Shown: piece after piece, positions 33,001 to 45,100 of the stretch
How the letters are laid out: every line of letters begins with the position of its first letter
Position numbering within the stretch: position 1 is the first letter of the stretch
Assembly (NCBI GenBank): GCA_049999805.1
Contig: JBNGIO010006382.1
Location: 158,234 to 222,233 of the forward strand
Length of the DNA: 64,000 bases
Direction of reading: 5' to 3'
DNA from: Folioceros fuciformis
Taxonomy: Eukaryota; Anthocerotophyta; Anthocerotopsida; Anthocerotales
Notes under the pieces: model-generated
What the model was told of the DNA's origin: nothing
The model's database searches: none
Seen by the model: only the letters and a program-made list of their open reading frames with translations
Program-made: the position numbers and the translations under genes

Positions 33001-34424
33001 CTGTAGCTGGACCTAAACCTCTGGTCACTCGCAGCTCAAGTGGGGGTGCTTCAGCATGGCAGCGCCCTTCTGTAACCTCTCCTCAACATCCTGGTTCTGC
33101 TCAGAACAGTGTTGCTCATGCCACAGGGCCAGTGACTCCGGGGTTGTCTACTTCCAGGTCCAAGACAGGAGTATTTGAGGATGATGATGAAATGTTTTGG
33201 GACTACAGTGATAGTGCTCCTGTGTTGGTTTCGGCTGTCAAGGCGGCATCCAAGGCCGAAAGGTAGTCTGTGGTTCATGTTGAACCAATCTAATCAGTGC
33301 AATCTAAGTGCCCATGCTTCATTGCCATGGGCTGGGCACACGTAATGATACTGGTTACAGATGAGAAGTATTCATCAATCGCTGACATTGTGGCATCTGT
33401 GCAGAGGTGATTTTCCGTCTCTCTCTAGCAGGCCGAGCTTGCGCGTGATCCCTACCAAGGTCCCTTCATCTGTGAACGTCGCATTTCGCCAAGCAGCAGT
33501 TGGAGCACCTTCTCCTCGAGCAAGTTCTGCTGATTTTCCTTCCTTATCAGTTACGTCTTCGACAGCTGTGAAGTCAGCATCTGCCAAAGTGAAAAAGCAG
33601 CTTTCCACAAAGAGAGGAGCTGAAGGTCTCTGTTGTGTTCCGCTGGGAGTTGGTTATGCTAGAACTGTTTTAAATGCTGTAAAAATCTTAGGTTTCCTGA
33701 CATGTGAGCAAATGTATGTAATCGTTCTGCAGATGGCATCCCGCATTCTCCCTCATCAGTGATGGAGGGCAGAGCTTTCCGGCAATGGTGTGAATCTAGC
33801 TATAAGAAGCTCACGGGCCAGGATGGTATGCTTCCAATCCAAGCATGAGCATAAGTATTTCGTGAGATTGGGATGGTTTTTTTGTAGAGCTATGTCGAGG
33901 ATGCCGTCTGTGTGGTTAGATGGCTGGCTTGTTGCTGTTTTCTCACCACCTTTCCCCCTTCGTGGAATTTTTAACGCATGGCAGATGTCACACTGATGGG
34001 GTTCTGTACAAACCTTAGCACGGTTGAGGAGGCAGGGAACTATCTTGATGAGTATCTGAAAGTGTACCCACGGGCTGAAGTGCAACAATTCAAGTCTGAG
34101 TTTTTGCGGCGAAAAGAGCTCATTTCCCCTGAAGGATTGTTGGCCGCATTTCCGCCAAGTGAGGCTGTGATAAGGGATGATGTGGAGTTCATTATCAAAA
34201 GCAATGGGAAGAAAGGAGAAGCGAAAAAGGGTGGCAATGTGGTGGAGAGAGCGAGAGAAGATGACAACGGCTCAGAACCTGAAAGCAATGTAGGTGGAGG
34301 GGTTAAATCAGCAAACAAAAAAAAATCTAAAAAGGGAAAGAAGGTGGTGGATCCAACTCTGCTTGGCTTCAGTGTACACAGTAGCCGCATTATGATGGGA
34401 GAAATACACCACATCGAAGACTAG
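27013..34424 (+). CDS. GYF-domain protein of the EXA1/PSIG1 type
   Basis: Large multi-exon gene. Early exons give LLPLSPQWLTSKPGEGKP and a long Arg/Asp/Trp-rich region with RGRG repeats. YPRAKLLDIYR follows and contains YxxxxLL, the eIF4E-binding consensus reported for EXA1, then YPDGFVEVPQL. The GYF domain lies at about 29670-29860: LLLYYSDPQGDLQGPFTGLD then DIISWFEAGFFSTDLPVKI. The exon 30240-33266 is rich in Gln and Pro and has three SLxEIQ motifs (KSLMEIQQEE, KSLREIQEEE, KSLKEIQEAE). The end has RQWCESSYKKLTGQD and LLGFSVHSSRIMMGEIHHIE, conserved to the last residue in EXA1. Relatives repress translation of immune receptor mRNAs and are needed by some plant viruses. The start ATG 27013 is uncertain because of the gap. 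Confidence 0.9.
30834..30860 (+). repeat. CAG/CAA repeat coding polyglutamine
   Basis: Nine consecutive Gln codons (eight CAG and one CAA) in frame in the GYF gene. Shorter Gln runs lie near 30654 and 30770. Confidence 0.9.
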
Positions 34425-35152
34425 GTGGACGGAGTGTTATTGACTACGTCCTTCCGTGATGCCGTGTCTTCCTGTACACGGGACTAATGCATATCCGGAG
34501 AGGAAAAGGTTAGCCCACGTCTTCGTCCTGGTCATGATTCCTTCCCCTGGACGTGTCTGCTCGTATGACCTAATCTTATGGCTATGATCTGCGAAAGTGC
34601 AGTGTCTTGAGATGTTGGTGTGGGTTGTGGGCTCTTCGTCAACGACTGATGTAAAGGCGTCTCTATCTCTCTCCGATGGAAGCAGGCTTCCTGATGCAGA
34701 TGAAGCCTCGGAAAGGTGGTGCCGTGGAGGAGCTGTTTCGTGGCATGGGATACCTGGAAAATGGAAGGTCCGGTCCAAACAAGATGACAGTCACGTGTCA
34801 CTGTTTTGTAAAGGATCTTGCTGTTGTGGATGGGTTTCGAGCCTTTCTCTGGCGTCGCCCTCAACACCCCGTAGCAGTTGAAGTAGGCGGCGGTGCGGAT
34901 GCGGGGTTCCCGAATGTATTCTATGTGTTATTGGTAACTGTTGATACTGGTCCCATCGGAAAAGATCTTCGTTGTGGCCTAGCCGGTAGTTGACGCCACA
35001 CCCGAGATTGCGGTGGAAAAAAAAAGGATGCATCAATGTAAAGAAGTCATCACCTCTCGTACAATGACATCAACAAGTCGTGGCCTCGACATCTATTTCG
35101 ATGTCCATGTGTCACCTCTAGCTCCACGATACGGGGGATACGCGATCTCCTC
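34425..35152. other. Intergenic between convergent genes
   Basis: 728 bp between the stop of the GYF gene and the stop of RPB9, so it holds two 3' UTRs. No extra gene recognised. Confidence 0.5.
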
Positions 35153-35747
35153 CTAAGCCGGAGACCAGGTATCTCCACACTCGTAGCACACGAAATACAG
35201 AACGCTCTCTTTCCCCAGCGGTTTGTACTGCACCAGTCACAGTGTTAGACAGGAACCACCAGCAAGAACAAGGGAAGGTCGTTCAGGGATTTAGAGCTGA
35301 CGTTAAAGAAGCCGGTTTCGACATTGCGGCATCTTTTGCAGCGGATGGACTTGGTCTTAGGCAGAGCTGGTTGTGACTTCACGTCCTGCACAAGATGCAT
35401 GCTCGCTTCTGCTGTGTGATTGATTTCCAGGTGGTATACGATGTTGTTCTCCGCAGGCTCCTGCTCCATGACACCAGAAAGCCCAGACATGTGAGAAAGA
35501 GTGACAAGAGCTTGCGCTATGCATACTCCAAGGATGAGGCTGTGGCGCATCGCACCTGATAGTCGCACCATCGACATGCGTACAGAAGAGTCTTGTTGGT
35601 TCTGTCTGCCTTGGGGTGAAGCATGTTGTTGCTGCAACGTGCAGACACGGCGCTGGTCACAAGTTCGAAAGAAACGAGAGGAACAACAGCAAACACTGGG
35701 AGGAATCGTAGACGTTACCAGTCGCGGCAGAACTTCAAGCTGGTCAT
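35153..35747 (-). CDS. RPB9: RNA polymerase II subunit RPB9-like, 112 aa
   Basis: Four exons (35747-35719, 35631-35556, 35460-35302, 35227-35153) join in phase to 339 nt. The Arabidopsis protein has 114 residues. The N-terminal zinc ribbon reads [20 protein letters not shown] then [11 protein letters not shown], with two CxxC pairs. The linker keeps the RPB9 signature: [20 protein letters not shown] and [17 protein letters not shown]. The C-terminal ribbon has RCKRC and [13 protein letters not shown]9 influences start-site choice and proofreading by RNA polymerase II in the nucleus. The first exon codes only 29 nt and no single open frame shows the gene. The C-terminal ribbon is more divergent than usual and ends at SPA instead of the common RWRE. 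Confidence 0.87.
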
Positions 35748-38700
35748 TGTCGCAGCCTCTGCTTCGGGAAATACGGCTCGCTGGACTGTGAGTTAGGTTT
35801 TTGCGGAATTAGAGGAAGGTAGAAGCGTACCCGTATCGTCCGATCCTGAATCCGTCCGCTGCAAGGTGCCAGCGCCGTAATTCTCAGCGTCGGTAGCTAA
35901 GCTTTCGGGTAGCTAGAGCTGGTTCCCTAGTCTGAGGGCGGCCATCCCATTCGAGACATGCCCACCGCCAGCAGGAGGGATAGTAGAAAACGAAGCACAT
36001 GGCGACCGGCAGCACATGTGCAAGCCAAACGAGGAAGCAGCCTTCGGGGTAATCTTAGGTGTATGCAAGCAGCCTTGGAATCTGGTTTGCTGGGAATTTT
36101 CGACGTATGAAGGTGAAAACAGTGACAGGCTTCCAGATTTCGACTCTTCGTGGCCAGGGGAAAGAGTGGCTACGTGTCGATGTGGTCTTTGTTGACTAAA
36201 ACTCCACTTACCCACATGTGCAGATTCTGCGAGAAGCAACCCGCTAGCACCTTCACGGAGGTGATTGCAATCTGAAAAGGTCAGTACAGCGGCTCCTTTA
36301 ACAGTAGCAGGTTTTGCGATTACTGCCAAGCTGTACGAGGTGTCTGCAAGATATTTTCTGGTGGGATTGGTGGCCGTTGAATTGAGTTGTCCTTGTCCCC
36401 TTGTGGACTCCTTTTTTCACTTTGAATTCAAAACAATATCAAGGTGTCCCAAACTGCGTTTTGCACATTCCTTCCTGAGCGCGAGCAGACAAGACAGGGA
36501 AGAATGCAGACGAGGATATAAAAAAAACATGAAGATAGGACTGGGTGAGGTGCCAGGTAGGTGTTCAGGCTAAGTTGTTGCAGCCTGTGAAACTTGTATC
36601 ATGTCCACTGAAGGATTGCCGGCAGCACTTGATCCAACGGATTCAGAAGCTTTGCCTATTGATGGTGACTAGTAACAGGTGGCTTTGAAGGTGCAAGAGA
36701 TAGTAAAGGCAGTTAGAAAAGATGATGGTTGAGGCCAGCAGAACAGAAGAGAACAGCACAGGGTGTGGGTGGAGGAGACATGAGAAACGAAGCAGAATGG
36801 CAAGAAAGGAAGGCCTTAACGTGATGGCTCCCAGGGTCGACGGCAGGCGCAGGGTGCAACAACTGTTTGCTCCGGAGCCATGAGAAATGGAGTGGACCAA
36901 GTCTTGCGTTTTGTTGCACAGTGATGGCCCTAGTGGTGATAGAATCAACACAAGAGGCATATATTCTGTGCGCCAAACGGCTCACACCAAAACCGACCGC
37001 ACGACATCTCTACAGTTGTGACCTGTGCAGTAGAAACGTCAGCAGCAGCTGGCAGCGACGGCGTGGGCCGGGCAAGGCGAGAACGTGTGGGGGGTACGTC
37101 ACACAGGACAGAGTGTGTCATCACGGGTTGTGATCCCCCTCGTGCTCCAGAGACAAAAGCTTGGAAGTCGGGGCTGCCTGCCTCCCTTTGCCATGTACGG
37201 ATGTTAACGAGTTCCGTACCAAGATCGTGTGAGTGTTGGATGAAAGACCAGTGGCAGTATTCCGTCCATCACTGTCAGATGTAACGTCACATTTTTACAT
37301 CATCGGGATGTATTCACATGCATCTGATACCTGGCACTGTAGAGGCCGATTGAGCAGCACATCTAAGTGGTACGGCTAATCGGCCACAGGGTTCGGGCCT
37401 CGTTGGAAGAGGAAGGTGGACGTTACGAGCAAGGGCTTGCAAGTGCGTACACTAGGTATGTGTATACCGTATATAGTAGGCCGTTGTCATGAGCAAGTGC
37501 ATGATGTCAGAGGTCAGTGTCCTTGTCTACGCCGTTGCAGAGGGGATGAATGGGGTGGGACGCCTTTCCAGGGCTTGGCAGTCTCGAAGGCGTTTTTAGC
37601 CGAGCACAGCAGGCGCCGGCAGCCCTGAGGGCGTGAGCGTTGGCACGCGGGCGTGGGACCCTTCGTGTTAAAGCATCCATGCTCCAGCGTCCTCCAGTGC
37701 TCCAGGCTCCAGCGTCAGTCGATCGCCAATGCGCTCACTGTCATGGTCACTAGGGAGCCGAGGCTCCAAGTGCACGCTTGCACCGGGCGCTCCTGTTCAG
37801 ATGCAATTTGCAGCACACATGGGGCCACGTGAGCCGTGGTATTGGATGACGGATCTCGTTCATGTGTTAACGGCTGTGAAGGCGGGGGTATGTCTCCAAC
37901 CTCTCCAGGTGACCTCATACAGTATCCCGACTGTGCTGTGCTGATTTTTAGCTGGGGAGGCGGAGGCGGAGACGGAGGCAGAGGCGGAGTCGGAGTCCGA
38001 CCTGGACCTGCGGGTTGGGCCCGCATGTACAACAAAACGGAAAGTCTAGGGAGGCAAGCCGGCTGCCAAGTGGCACTGGACGCTGATGAGAGTTGCGGTG
38101 CTGCGTGCGTACGCAGATCCTGAAATTGAGGGAAGGCCCGCTCGTATATGCTAATCTCAGGTTACAGTGGAGCCGCGGGTACCAGGAAGTTCCTCAAGGA
38201 GGAAAAGGCATGCAAGCGACACAAGTTGCAGTCGGGGCTAGCCTGTCCTGTCTCTTGTTTATCGCAGCATGCCTCGCCCCTGCTATTGCTGCTCCCAGCT
38301 CCTGATATGGTTGCTCCCCGGACCGGAAGTAGAAGTGTGCGGAGCTGCGAATCAGCACTGCAATTTCCTTCCACGATCCCACGCCAGTCTAGGAATCCGC
38401 AATTCTCTTTCCTGTCCGGGACGTATTTTCCTTCGCTGCTCTACGATATATTTATGTATATGTACAGGTGACTTATTTCAAGTGCTGGTAGCGTTCCAGT
38501 GAACGTGGCCCGGGCGGTTGGTTCGCCTCGCAGGTCCTGGGCAGAGCCGATCCTCGAAGCAAATCTGCCAACCTCTCGCACTCTGGGCCTCACGTGTCCG
38601 TGTGCGTGCGTGGGATGCGAGATTGCAGGCGCAAACGCAGATGCGGTGTGCGTGCAGCAGTAAGTTTGCAGCGGGCGGGCTGTGGCACAGAAATAGGTGG

Positions 38701-39075
38701 ACTCCGAGGCTGATGATGTGGTGGTGGTCGTTGCCCGCCTCTTCCCCGCCACACCCGGAGCCTTACGCAAATTTTACCTCCTCATCGCACTGTCGCTGTC
38801 GCTGTGTTGTCGCCTCGCCGTGACGTCGCTGTGGTTGAGGGATATGAAGAGATTTCTGCTGTCCCCGCGCAGCGACCAATAAGCCTGGGCCTGGTCTGGG
38901 CCTGGGCGGCTGCCGCAAGCGCTACCGTAATTGGCACATCCTGCTGTCCCGCTGCCCAACCTTGTCTGTCCTCAGGACTCTGGACCCGCCATGATTGTCG
39001 CTCATCCTTGAAGCCCAAGCCGCCCTCCATTGGCGCGCACAAAAAATGTGACGCCTTCACCTTGCCACCCAACTC
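35748..39075. other. 3.3-kb intergenic region, no gene recognised
   Basis: Longest region without a recognised gene apart from the left flank. Open frames are short and overlapping. 37680-37720 repeats CTCCAGCGTC, and 37950-38000 is a GGCGGA/GGAGGC purine run that creates Gly-rich spurious frames. The last few hundred bases should be the amine oxidase promoter. A small or non-coding gene cannot be excluded. Confidence 0.45.
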
Positions 39076-41435
39076 ATGGAGATCCGGGACAAGCAGTGCA
39101 GCGAGAACCATAGGGTTGTCGTGGTGGGTGGCGGCCTCGCGGGTCTGTCGGCCGCCCGCTTGCTTTCCTCCCACCCCGACTTTTCTGATGTCATGGTTTT
39201 GGAAGCCGGCGCCTCCTTGGGCGGTCGTATCAAGCAAATTACGGGCCTCGTTCCCTGGCCTGTTGAGGTGCGTCATCTGCTCTCTCTACCTCCCCCAACC
39301 CTGTCTCACACTTTCTCAGACTCGGCATGATTGCGGTTACACAATTTCTCTCCGGATTTTGGGGCTCAATCGTGCCGCGCCTTGTTTGTTTGTGCTAGAT
39401 TGGCCCGGAGTTTTTACACGGAAAGAGGAATTCGTCCGTGAAGCGCATCGTCGATGAGATGGGCTGCAAGCAACGAGAGCTCCCGTATCATATCCTCCCT
39501 CTTGAAATGGTTTATGCCCGTCGTTTTCATCTGTGCTAGACTTGTTCGCATAGTGTCACAGTAGCCGCTGTCAATAATGGCGGGCGGCCAGCTTGCACGT
39601 TATTCCTTAACGCACGACCACCTGATCGAATCTATCTGGGCCACGAGAGAAGACTGTTGACAAATGAGGAGGCTGAAACGCACCCCGATGTCCAGCATGT
39701 GCACGACATTTTCCTTAGGATTGCTGACGAAGATACCACTCTGCCAGATATGAGTGTGGCAGAGTACTTGCGGAAGAAGGGTGTCAACCATACAGTGATG
39801 CAGCTTGCTCAGTGTAAGGCGTCATTGTTTGGTTTGCGTGCCTTTCCCTCCTCAGATGTTGGTCTGTCGGCTACCTTTTGTAATGTTAAGCTTGATGTGC
39901 TGAATATTTTGCCGTGGGGAGCGTGTCCTGAGTGTTAGGAGTATGAATGAGTTTGTAGCAACGCAGTATCTAGGTCAGTGCTGTGTGTGACCTGGACGTC
40001 CACATGTACCCATTCCCATCCGCGGCCCTAACTCCTAATCCCAACCCCTGGATGCTGGGTGCAGCTATTTATGCCAATGATTTTGGCTGCTCTCTTGAGC
40101 AACTAGGTGTTCGTGAATGCATACAGGAGGCTCAAGAGTGGATCTATGGTGATACCTACTTGATTCTGGATCGGCCCCTCTCATCTGTTATTGACCACCT
40201 CGCTCAAGGACTCCGCGTAAATGCTCTTACCCCTCTTTCGTTAACTTTGTGCTCTTGTTCTCGGCTTTGAGAACTTTCGAGGGACATGCTCTGCTTAGAC
40301 TGGAATCCTCTTGCCTGATTCAGGTGAATTTAAATTGGCCTGTGAAAACTGTTGAGTACTCTGAAGAAAATGGAGTGCGCCTAACAAGCTCCAAAGGAGC
40401 TACCATTGTCGCAGATTATGTCATTCTGACAGTCCCTGTGGTATGACCTCGTCCCCAACTGACATTCTCCTGTGCAACTCGTTTCTCTCAGATCCACTCA
40501 TAAGCACACCGGAATTTTGTCAGACAATATTGCAGAAGGGCTTCATCAACTTTATACCACCTTTGCCTGAACAGAAGCGTAAGGCGGCAAATGCTATTGG
40601 CATGTCAAATGCCCTCAAGGTCAGTGTGAACTCCTGCCCATATGTGGATGCCATATGTCGGTGCTGAGTTTCTTTGGTAGCGTGTTGAACTACTATCCTC
40701 CTTGTGTGGGGAACACCCTGAAGGATATGCTGTCCCGTCTTGCAGGTGCTTCTTGCCTTCTCAGATCGCTTCTGGCCAGAGGATTTGTTTGATGTAGTCT
40801 GTTCCGACTGCTTTCTCCCTGAAGTCTGGATGACCAAGTATCCTCCAGTCCTCCCCAAGGATGGTGCAAGTGCACCGCTGGGCAAGTATGTGGTGGTTGG
40901 TTTCATGGCGGGTGCACCTGCAGTCGAAGCTGCAAAATTGCCCAGAGAGGAGATTTTCCGGAGATCACTCTCTCAACTAGATGAGATGTTTGGCAAGGGT
41001 GGGGGTCCTGATGAGAAGTGCCCCAATCCCCCGTCCAAAAGTAGGCTAGACGCAGCAGTGTCTCATGGGCCGTCTGCAAATGGAAGTGCTTCTACTCCAG
41101 GGCCCAAATTTTATTCGAGGGAAGAGTTTTTGAAATCCAGACCACAATGCTGCACAGGTTCTTGCACTCCAAGCTCCAACCCAGCATCATGTAACTTCGC
41201 AGGTGGCTACATTGTTAACTGGTCGGATGAAGTGTTCATTCAAGGAGGGTACACACACCCATCCGTTGATGGACATGGTGCAAGAAGCACATTAGCTGAG
41301 CCGTACCTGGGAAGGCTTTTCTTCGGAGGAGAGGCGACACATCCTGGTGTCAACCCCTGTATGCAAGCTGCTATAGACACCGGGATGCGAGCAGCCTATC
41401 AAGTCATGACTACGCTCACCCCTAGTAGAATGTGA
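39076..41435 (+). CDS. FAD-dependent amine oxidase family protein
   Basis: Starts at ATG 39076 with RVVVVGGGLAGLSAARLLSS, the dinucleotide-binding GxGxxG fold, followed by VLEAGASLGGRI. Later exons give IGPEFLHGKRNSSVKRIVDE, MSVAEYLRKKGVNHTV, AIYANDFGCSLEQLGVRECI and ADYVILTVPV, then KRKAANAIGMSNALKV with FSDRFWPEDLF. The C-terminal FAD motif is FFGGEATHPGVNPCMQAAID. The order matches flavin amine oxidases (polyamine and monoamine oxidases, LSD1 relatives). The segment from about 41000 to 41200 (PNPPSKSRLDAAVSHG and a Cys-rich RPQCCTGSCTPSS) interrupts the substrate domain and looks lineage-specific. No SWIRM domain or clear signal peptide. Substrate unknown. Confidence 0.83.
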
Positions 41436-42160
41436 GGGGTTGCCACACACCATGCCTTGATTGCAACCATCTCCGTTAGTGTCCACTTTTTCTTTTTGGC
41501 GCAAGCCATCTATTATTACTGTCCTGGCCCACAATTGTCGGCCTAATTTAGTGCATTGTTTCAAGCTAAAGTAATCAGAAAAACGTTTGGGAGCACTTCG
41601 CCACCTGCCACTATTCTGCCCACCTCACGGAGCCTGAAATACAGCACACATGCGCAACTTGTAGCATACACATGCATGCCCCCCCCCCCCCGCCCCCACC
41701 CCTTCATCCTTCCAACTTGCTGCATCGGAGTCTAACTCTGCTCGGAGACAACTGGTTGGAAGGTGGGTAGCCTTCGAGGTATCTGGGAAACTAACCAGCC
41801 TTTCAGAAACCTGATTCGCTTTCGTTTCTTATTTGCGCTCTTCATATGTCGTGGCCAGCTTACTGCAACTCATTGCACGAGCCGATGTCGACATTATTGA
41901 TTGCTGAGCTCCGAGCACATTCAAATTTTGAGCCGCAATACGCAATCAAGCAGCGGCCTGCCTGTTAAGAATCAGGACGGGCTAAGCGCGAAGAGTTGAA
42001 CCATTGTTGCGCGTACCAAATTCTGATTGAAGACGATTACTGGTTATCCCACTTATCAGCCCGATTTCCATTGACAAATCGCAACTCATCCGTATGAATC
42101 GTCGTATACCCTCGCCAAAGGTCACCGATTTGTACAATTTGATGGGCTGAAACTCAAAAA
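41436..42160. other. Intergenic between convergent genes, with poly-C run
   Basis: 725 bp holding two 3' ends. At 41679-41702 a run of C broken by a single G is followed by more C, a typical slippage-prone and error-prone homopolymer. No gene seen. Confidence 0.6.
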
Positions 42161-45100
42161 TTATGAAGCAGAATTTATTTCTGCAGTCTTCACTTCCTTC
42201 CATAGTCTTAGCAACGAATCGAAGCGTGAAACCAAACCAGTAGACGCTTCCCCAGCATCATTAAGTGGCGCACAGATTTCACTCACCCGGGTCAGGAGTG
42301 TAGCACTTTGCCGTTGGTGGGCTGAATCAAATACAGCACACAAATGCTGGTGCATTTTGGCACCAGCGACTTCAGCTGCTTTGACCACTGTCTTCGGTAT
42401 GCCGGCCAGTAGTGAAACCTGCAGCCCATAACTTGCTCGGCATGCTCCAGACTTCAGAGAATACAAAAAAACTAATTGTCTGTTTTCCCTGTCCTGATCC
42501 GTGCCCTCGTGTTCAGATACTTCCTCACTGTGAAGCTCGCCTGTCCTTCTCTGGTTGATACTTACAAAAGTGAAGGCCATATGCTTCAGGATGACAGCTG
42601 GATTCGTTGCAAACTCTGTGGTTAGAGGGTGGTAATGCGTTGCAAACATCAGCCTGCAGTCCAACCTTTGCACCAAGTCGTGAAGCACCTGACCAACACA
42701 AACAGGTTCAGAGAAACAGTGACCCGCATGACAAGTGGTTCTAGCCTCATAGCAAGTATGAGAAAGCTGTAGAAGGCAGAAAACCATACCGAGTAGGCGA
42801 TAGCGTAGCCATCAAACGTAGACGTCCCTCGTCCAAGCTCGTCCAGTACAACGAGAGAGTTACTAGTTGCTTGTTGCAATACTGAGGCAGCCTCACTACA
42901 TTCGACCATAAACGTACCTGAAAGCAGCAATTTGTCAAAAGGAGTCCATCTATGATCTCCCGGAGTGCCGCAACCTTTGTGCTGTCGGAAAAACGGGCAA
43001 CTTACTTTCACCAGACATGATACGGTCACTTGCGCCGAGGCGTGTGAAAATGATGTCCACAGGCGACAATGTGCATGACTCAGCCGGTACCGGACAGCCA
43101 AGCTACAGTCACCATCATGAGTTCAGAACAGGAACTTAGCAAAAACAAAAACCTAGTGACCAGACAGGTTGGGTTCAACACTTGCTACAAGTCGCGGATA
43201 CCTGTGCCAAGATAACAACCACGCATGTCGCACGTAAGAGTGTGGACTTTCCTCCCATATTCGGGCCGGTAAGGAGCATAGTTCTTGCACTGCTAGTGTC
43301 ACTGCCGAGTTCCACGTCGTTGGGCACAATTCGACCACCTTGACCTCCAGTGGCGTATGGGTGCCATAAGCCCTTGACTGACAGGATTGAACCTCCCTTT
43401 CCACCAGGTCTGCTCCTGTCCATCAGTAATTTAGGCCGACAAGTCTTCCCACCCGAAGCATTGGAAGCAATAGCAAAAGCTATCAGCACGTCAATCGTGC
43501 CAAGAGCCTCCACGACATCCATCCAGAACTTGCCCTCCTCATTAAAGAGAGACATCAGTCTGCTCAATGCGCGAGCCTCTTTTTCCACTGTAGATTCATC
43601 TTCCATTTCCATCCCCTGCAAAGTTGCCATTTCAAGTGTTGCAGAGGTGAATTCAGTACTCTGAAATCGCGAGTCACACGAGAACGATTTTGTTGCGGAC
43701 CACTTCAAATGGAAACCGTATAAACGACACAACGACAGGAAATCCATGAAAGACAAATGGAAAACCTCTTCTTGAAGACGGAGTTTGGGGGCAGCTGATT
43801 TTCCAACAATGTAAGACTCAATTTCACTCAAGACATCTTCAGCAAACGTATGTTGTGATAATTTTGCCGCGGTAAGCAGAATCCTCGCCTTTGGAGATCC
43901 ATGACCATCAAGGCCTTCATACAAAGATTTCAAATGGTCACAAGCATCTCGAATCCCTCCCACTGTGGCGCAGAACAACTTCAGCTGCGAGGCCAGCATC
44001 ACGATTCGCACCCGGGTCAGGGACATGTGACATAGCGGAAACAAGACACACAGACACGGGTAAAAAGCCACGACATAACGTGGTGCGAAATACACAACGA
44101 ATTAAGCATCACTTCCGTCACCAAAGAACCATCTTCGCGAAGTCAACCAACTATATTATGCTGTGTGCTCGAATAGGCACTTACTCTTCGCTGATGGACT
44201 TGACTGGCAACCACTGGAATTACACCAAGGCCAGGAGATCCAGCCAAGCCTCGAACCCTGGCAACCAGACGTTCCAGATCAGGAAGCTTTTGCAGGCCCA
44301 TTTTTAGAGATGACGTCAGTTCGGTACGCTCCAAGAGTTCGTCCACAGCATTGAGTCGATCATCTATCTCCTTAATATTCTGTAATGGGTGGCAGATCCA
44401 CCTGCGGAGAAGTCGCTTCCCAAAAAGTGTTGAGCAGTAATCAAGGTAGCCTATGAGTGTACCTGCATTGAGACCACTGGATTAGTCCTTCGAGGACGTC
44501 TATCCACGGGGATGCACTTCAGGGTCAATTGAAGTTACACAGTGTACCTGTCTTGCCCGAGTCTGCCATGTTTTCAAGAAGTTCAAGGTTAGAAATGGTT
44601 TGCCCATCAAGACGAAGAGACCCCCGATAGACTTCATATGGAACGAGGACTCCATTTGGTAGTAGGTCAGAATCTGACTGAAGGAAGCACAAGTACAAGG
44701 CCCGGTTACTTTCTGCAAAGCCCACCATTTAACATGCCACCAAGACACAATTCAGGCAGGAAACACTTACCTTTAGACGACGAAGATGAGAAACGAGTGC
44801 GCCCAGAGAACTTGTTGCTAGTGGCTTTCCTTCCAAAGGAGCAAGGGCATCTAGCAACTGCTGATTATAGTCTCCGTTCATTCGAGAGCCAAGAGTGTAA
44901 GCCTTGAAATACTTGTTCACTTGGAGCATTTTAAGAACAGCCACAGGTTCCATAAACTCTTCAAGTGGTTGGAGCGGAGTTAAGACCATGGGCAACAAGC
45001 CTGGTGCGGTACCAACATCGACGAATGGCATCTTGTTACTTGTTATTGACAATCAAAAACAAAATAAACAGAGGGCACCTTCAGGAGTTGTGATTGAGAC

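Noticed and set aside
38782-39276. Minus-strand frame of 164 codons upstream of the amine oxidase
   Set aside because: Mostly antisense to the GxGxxG exon; no recognisable domain.
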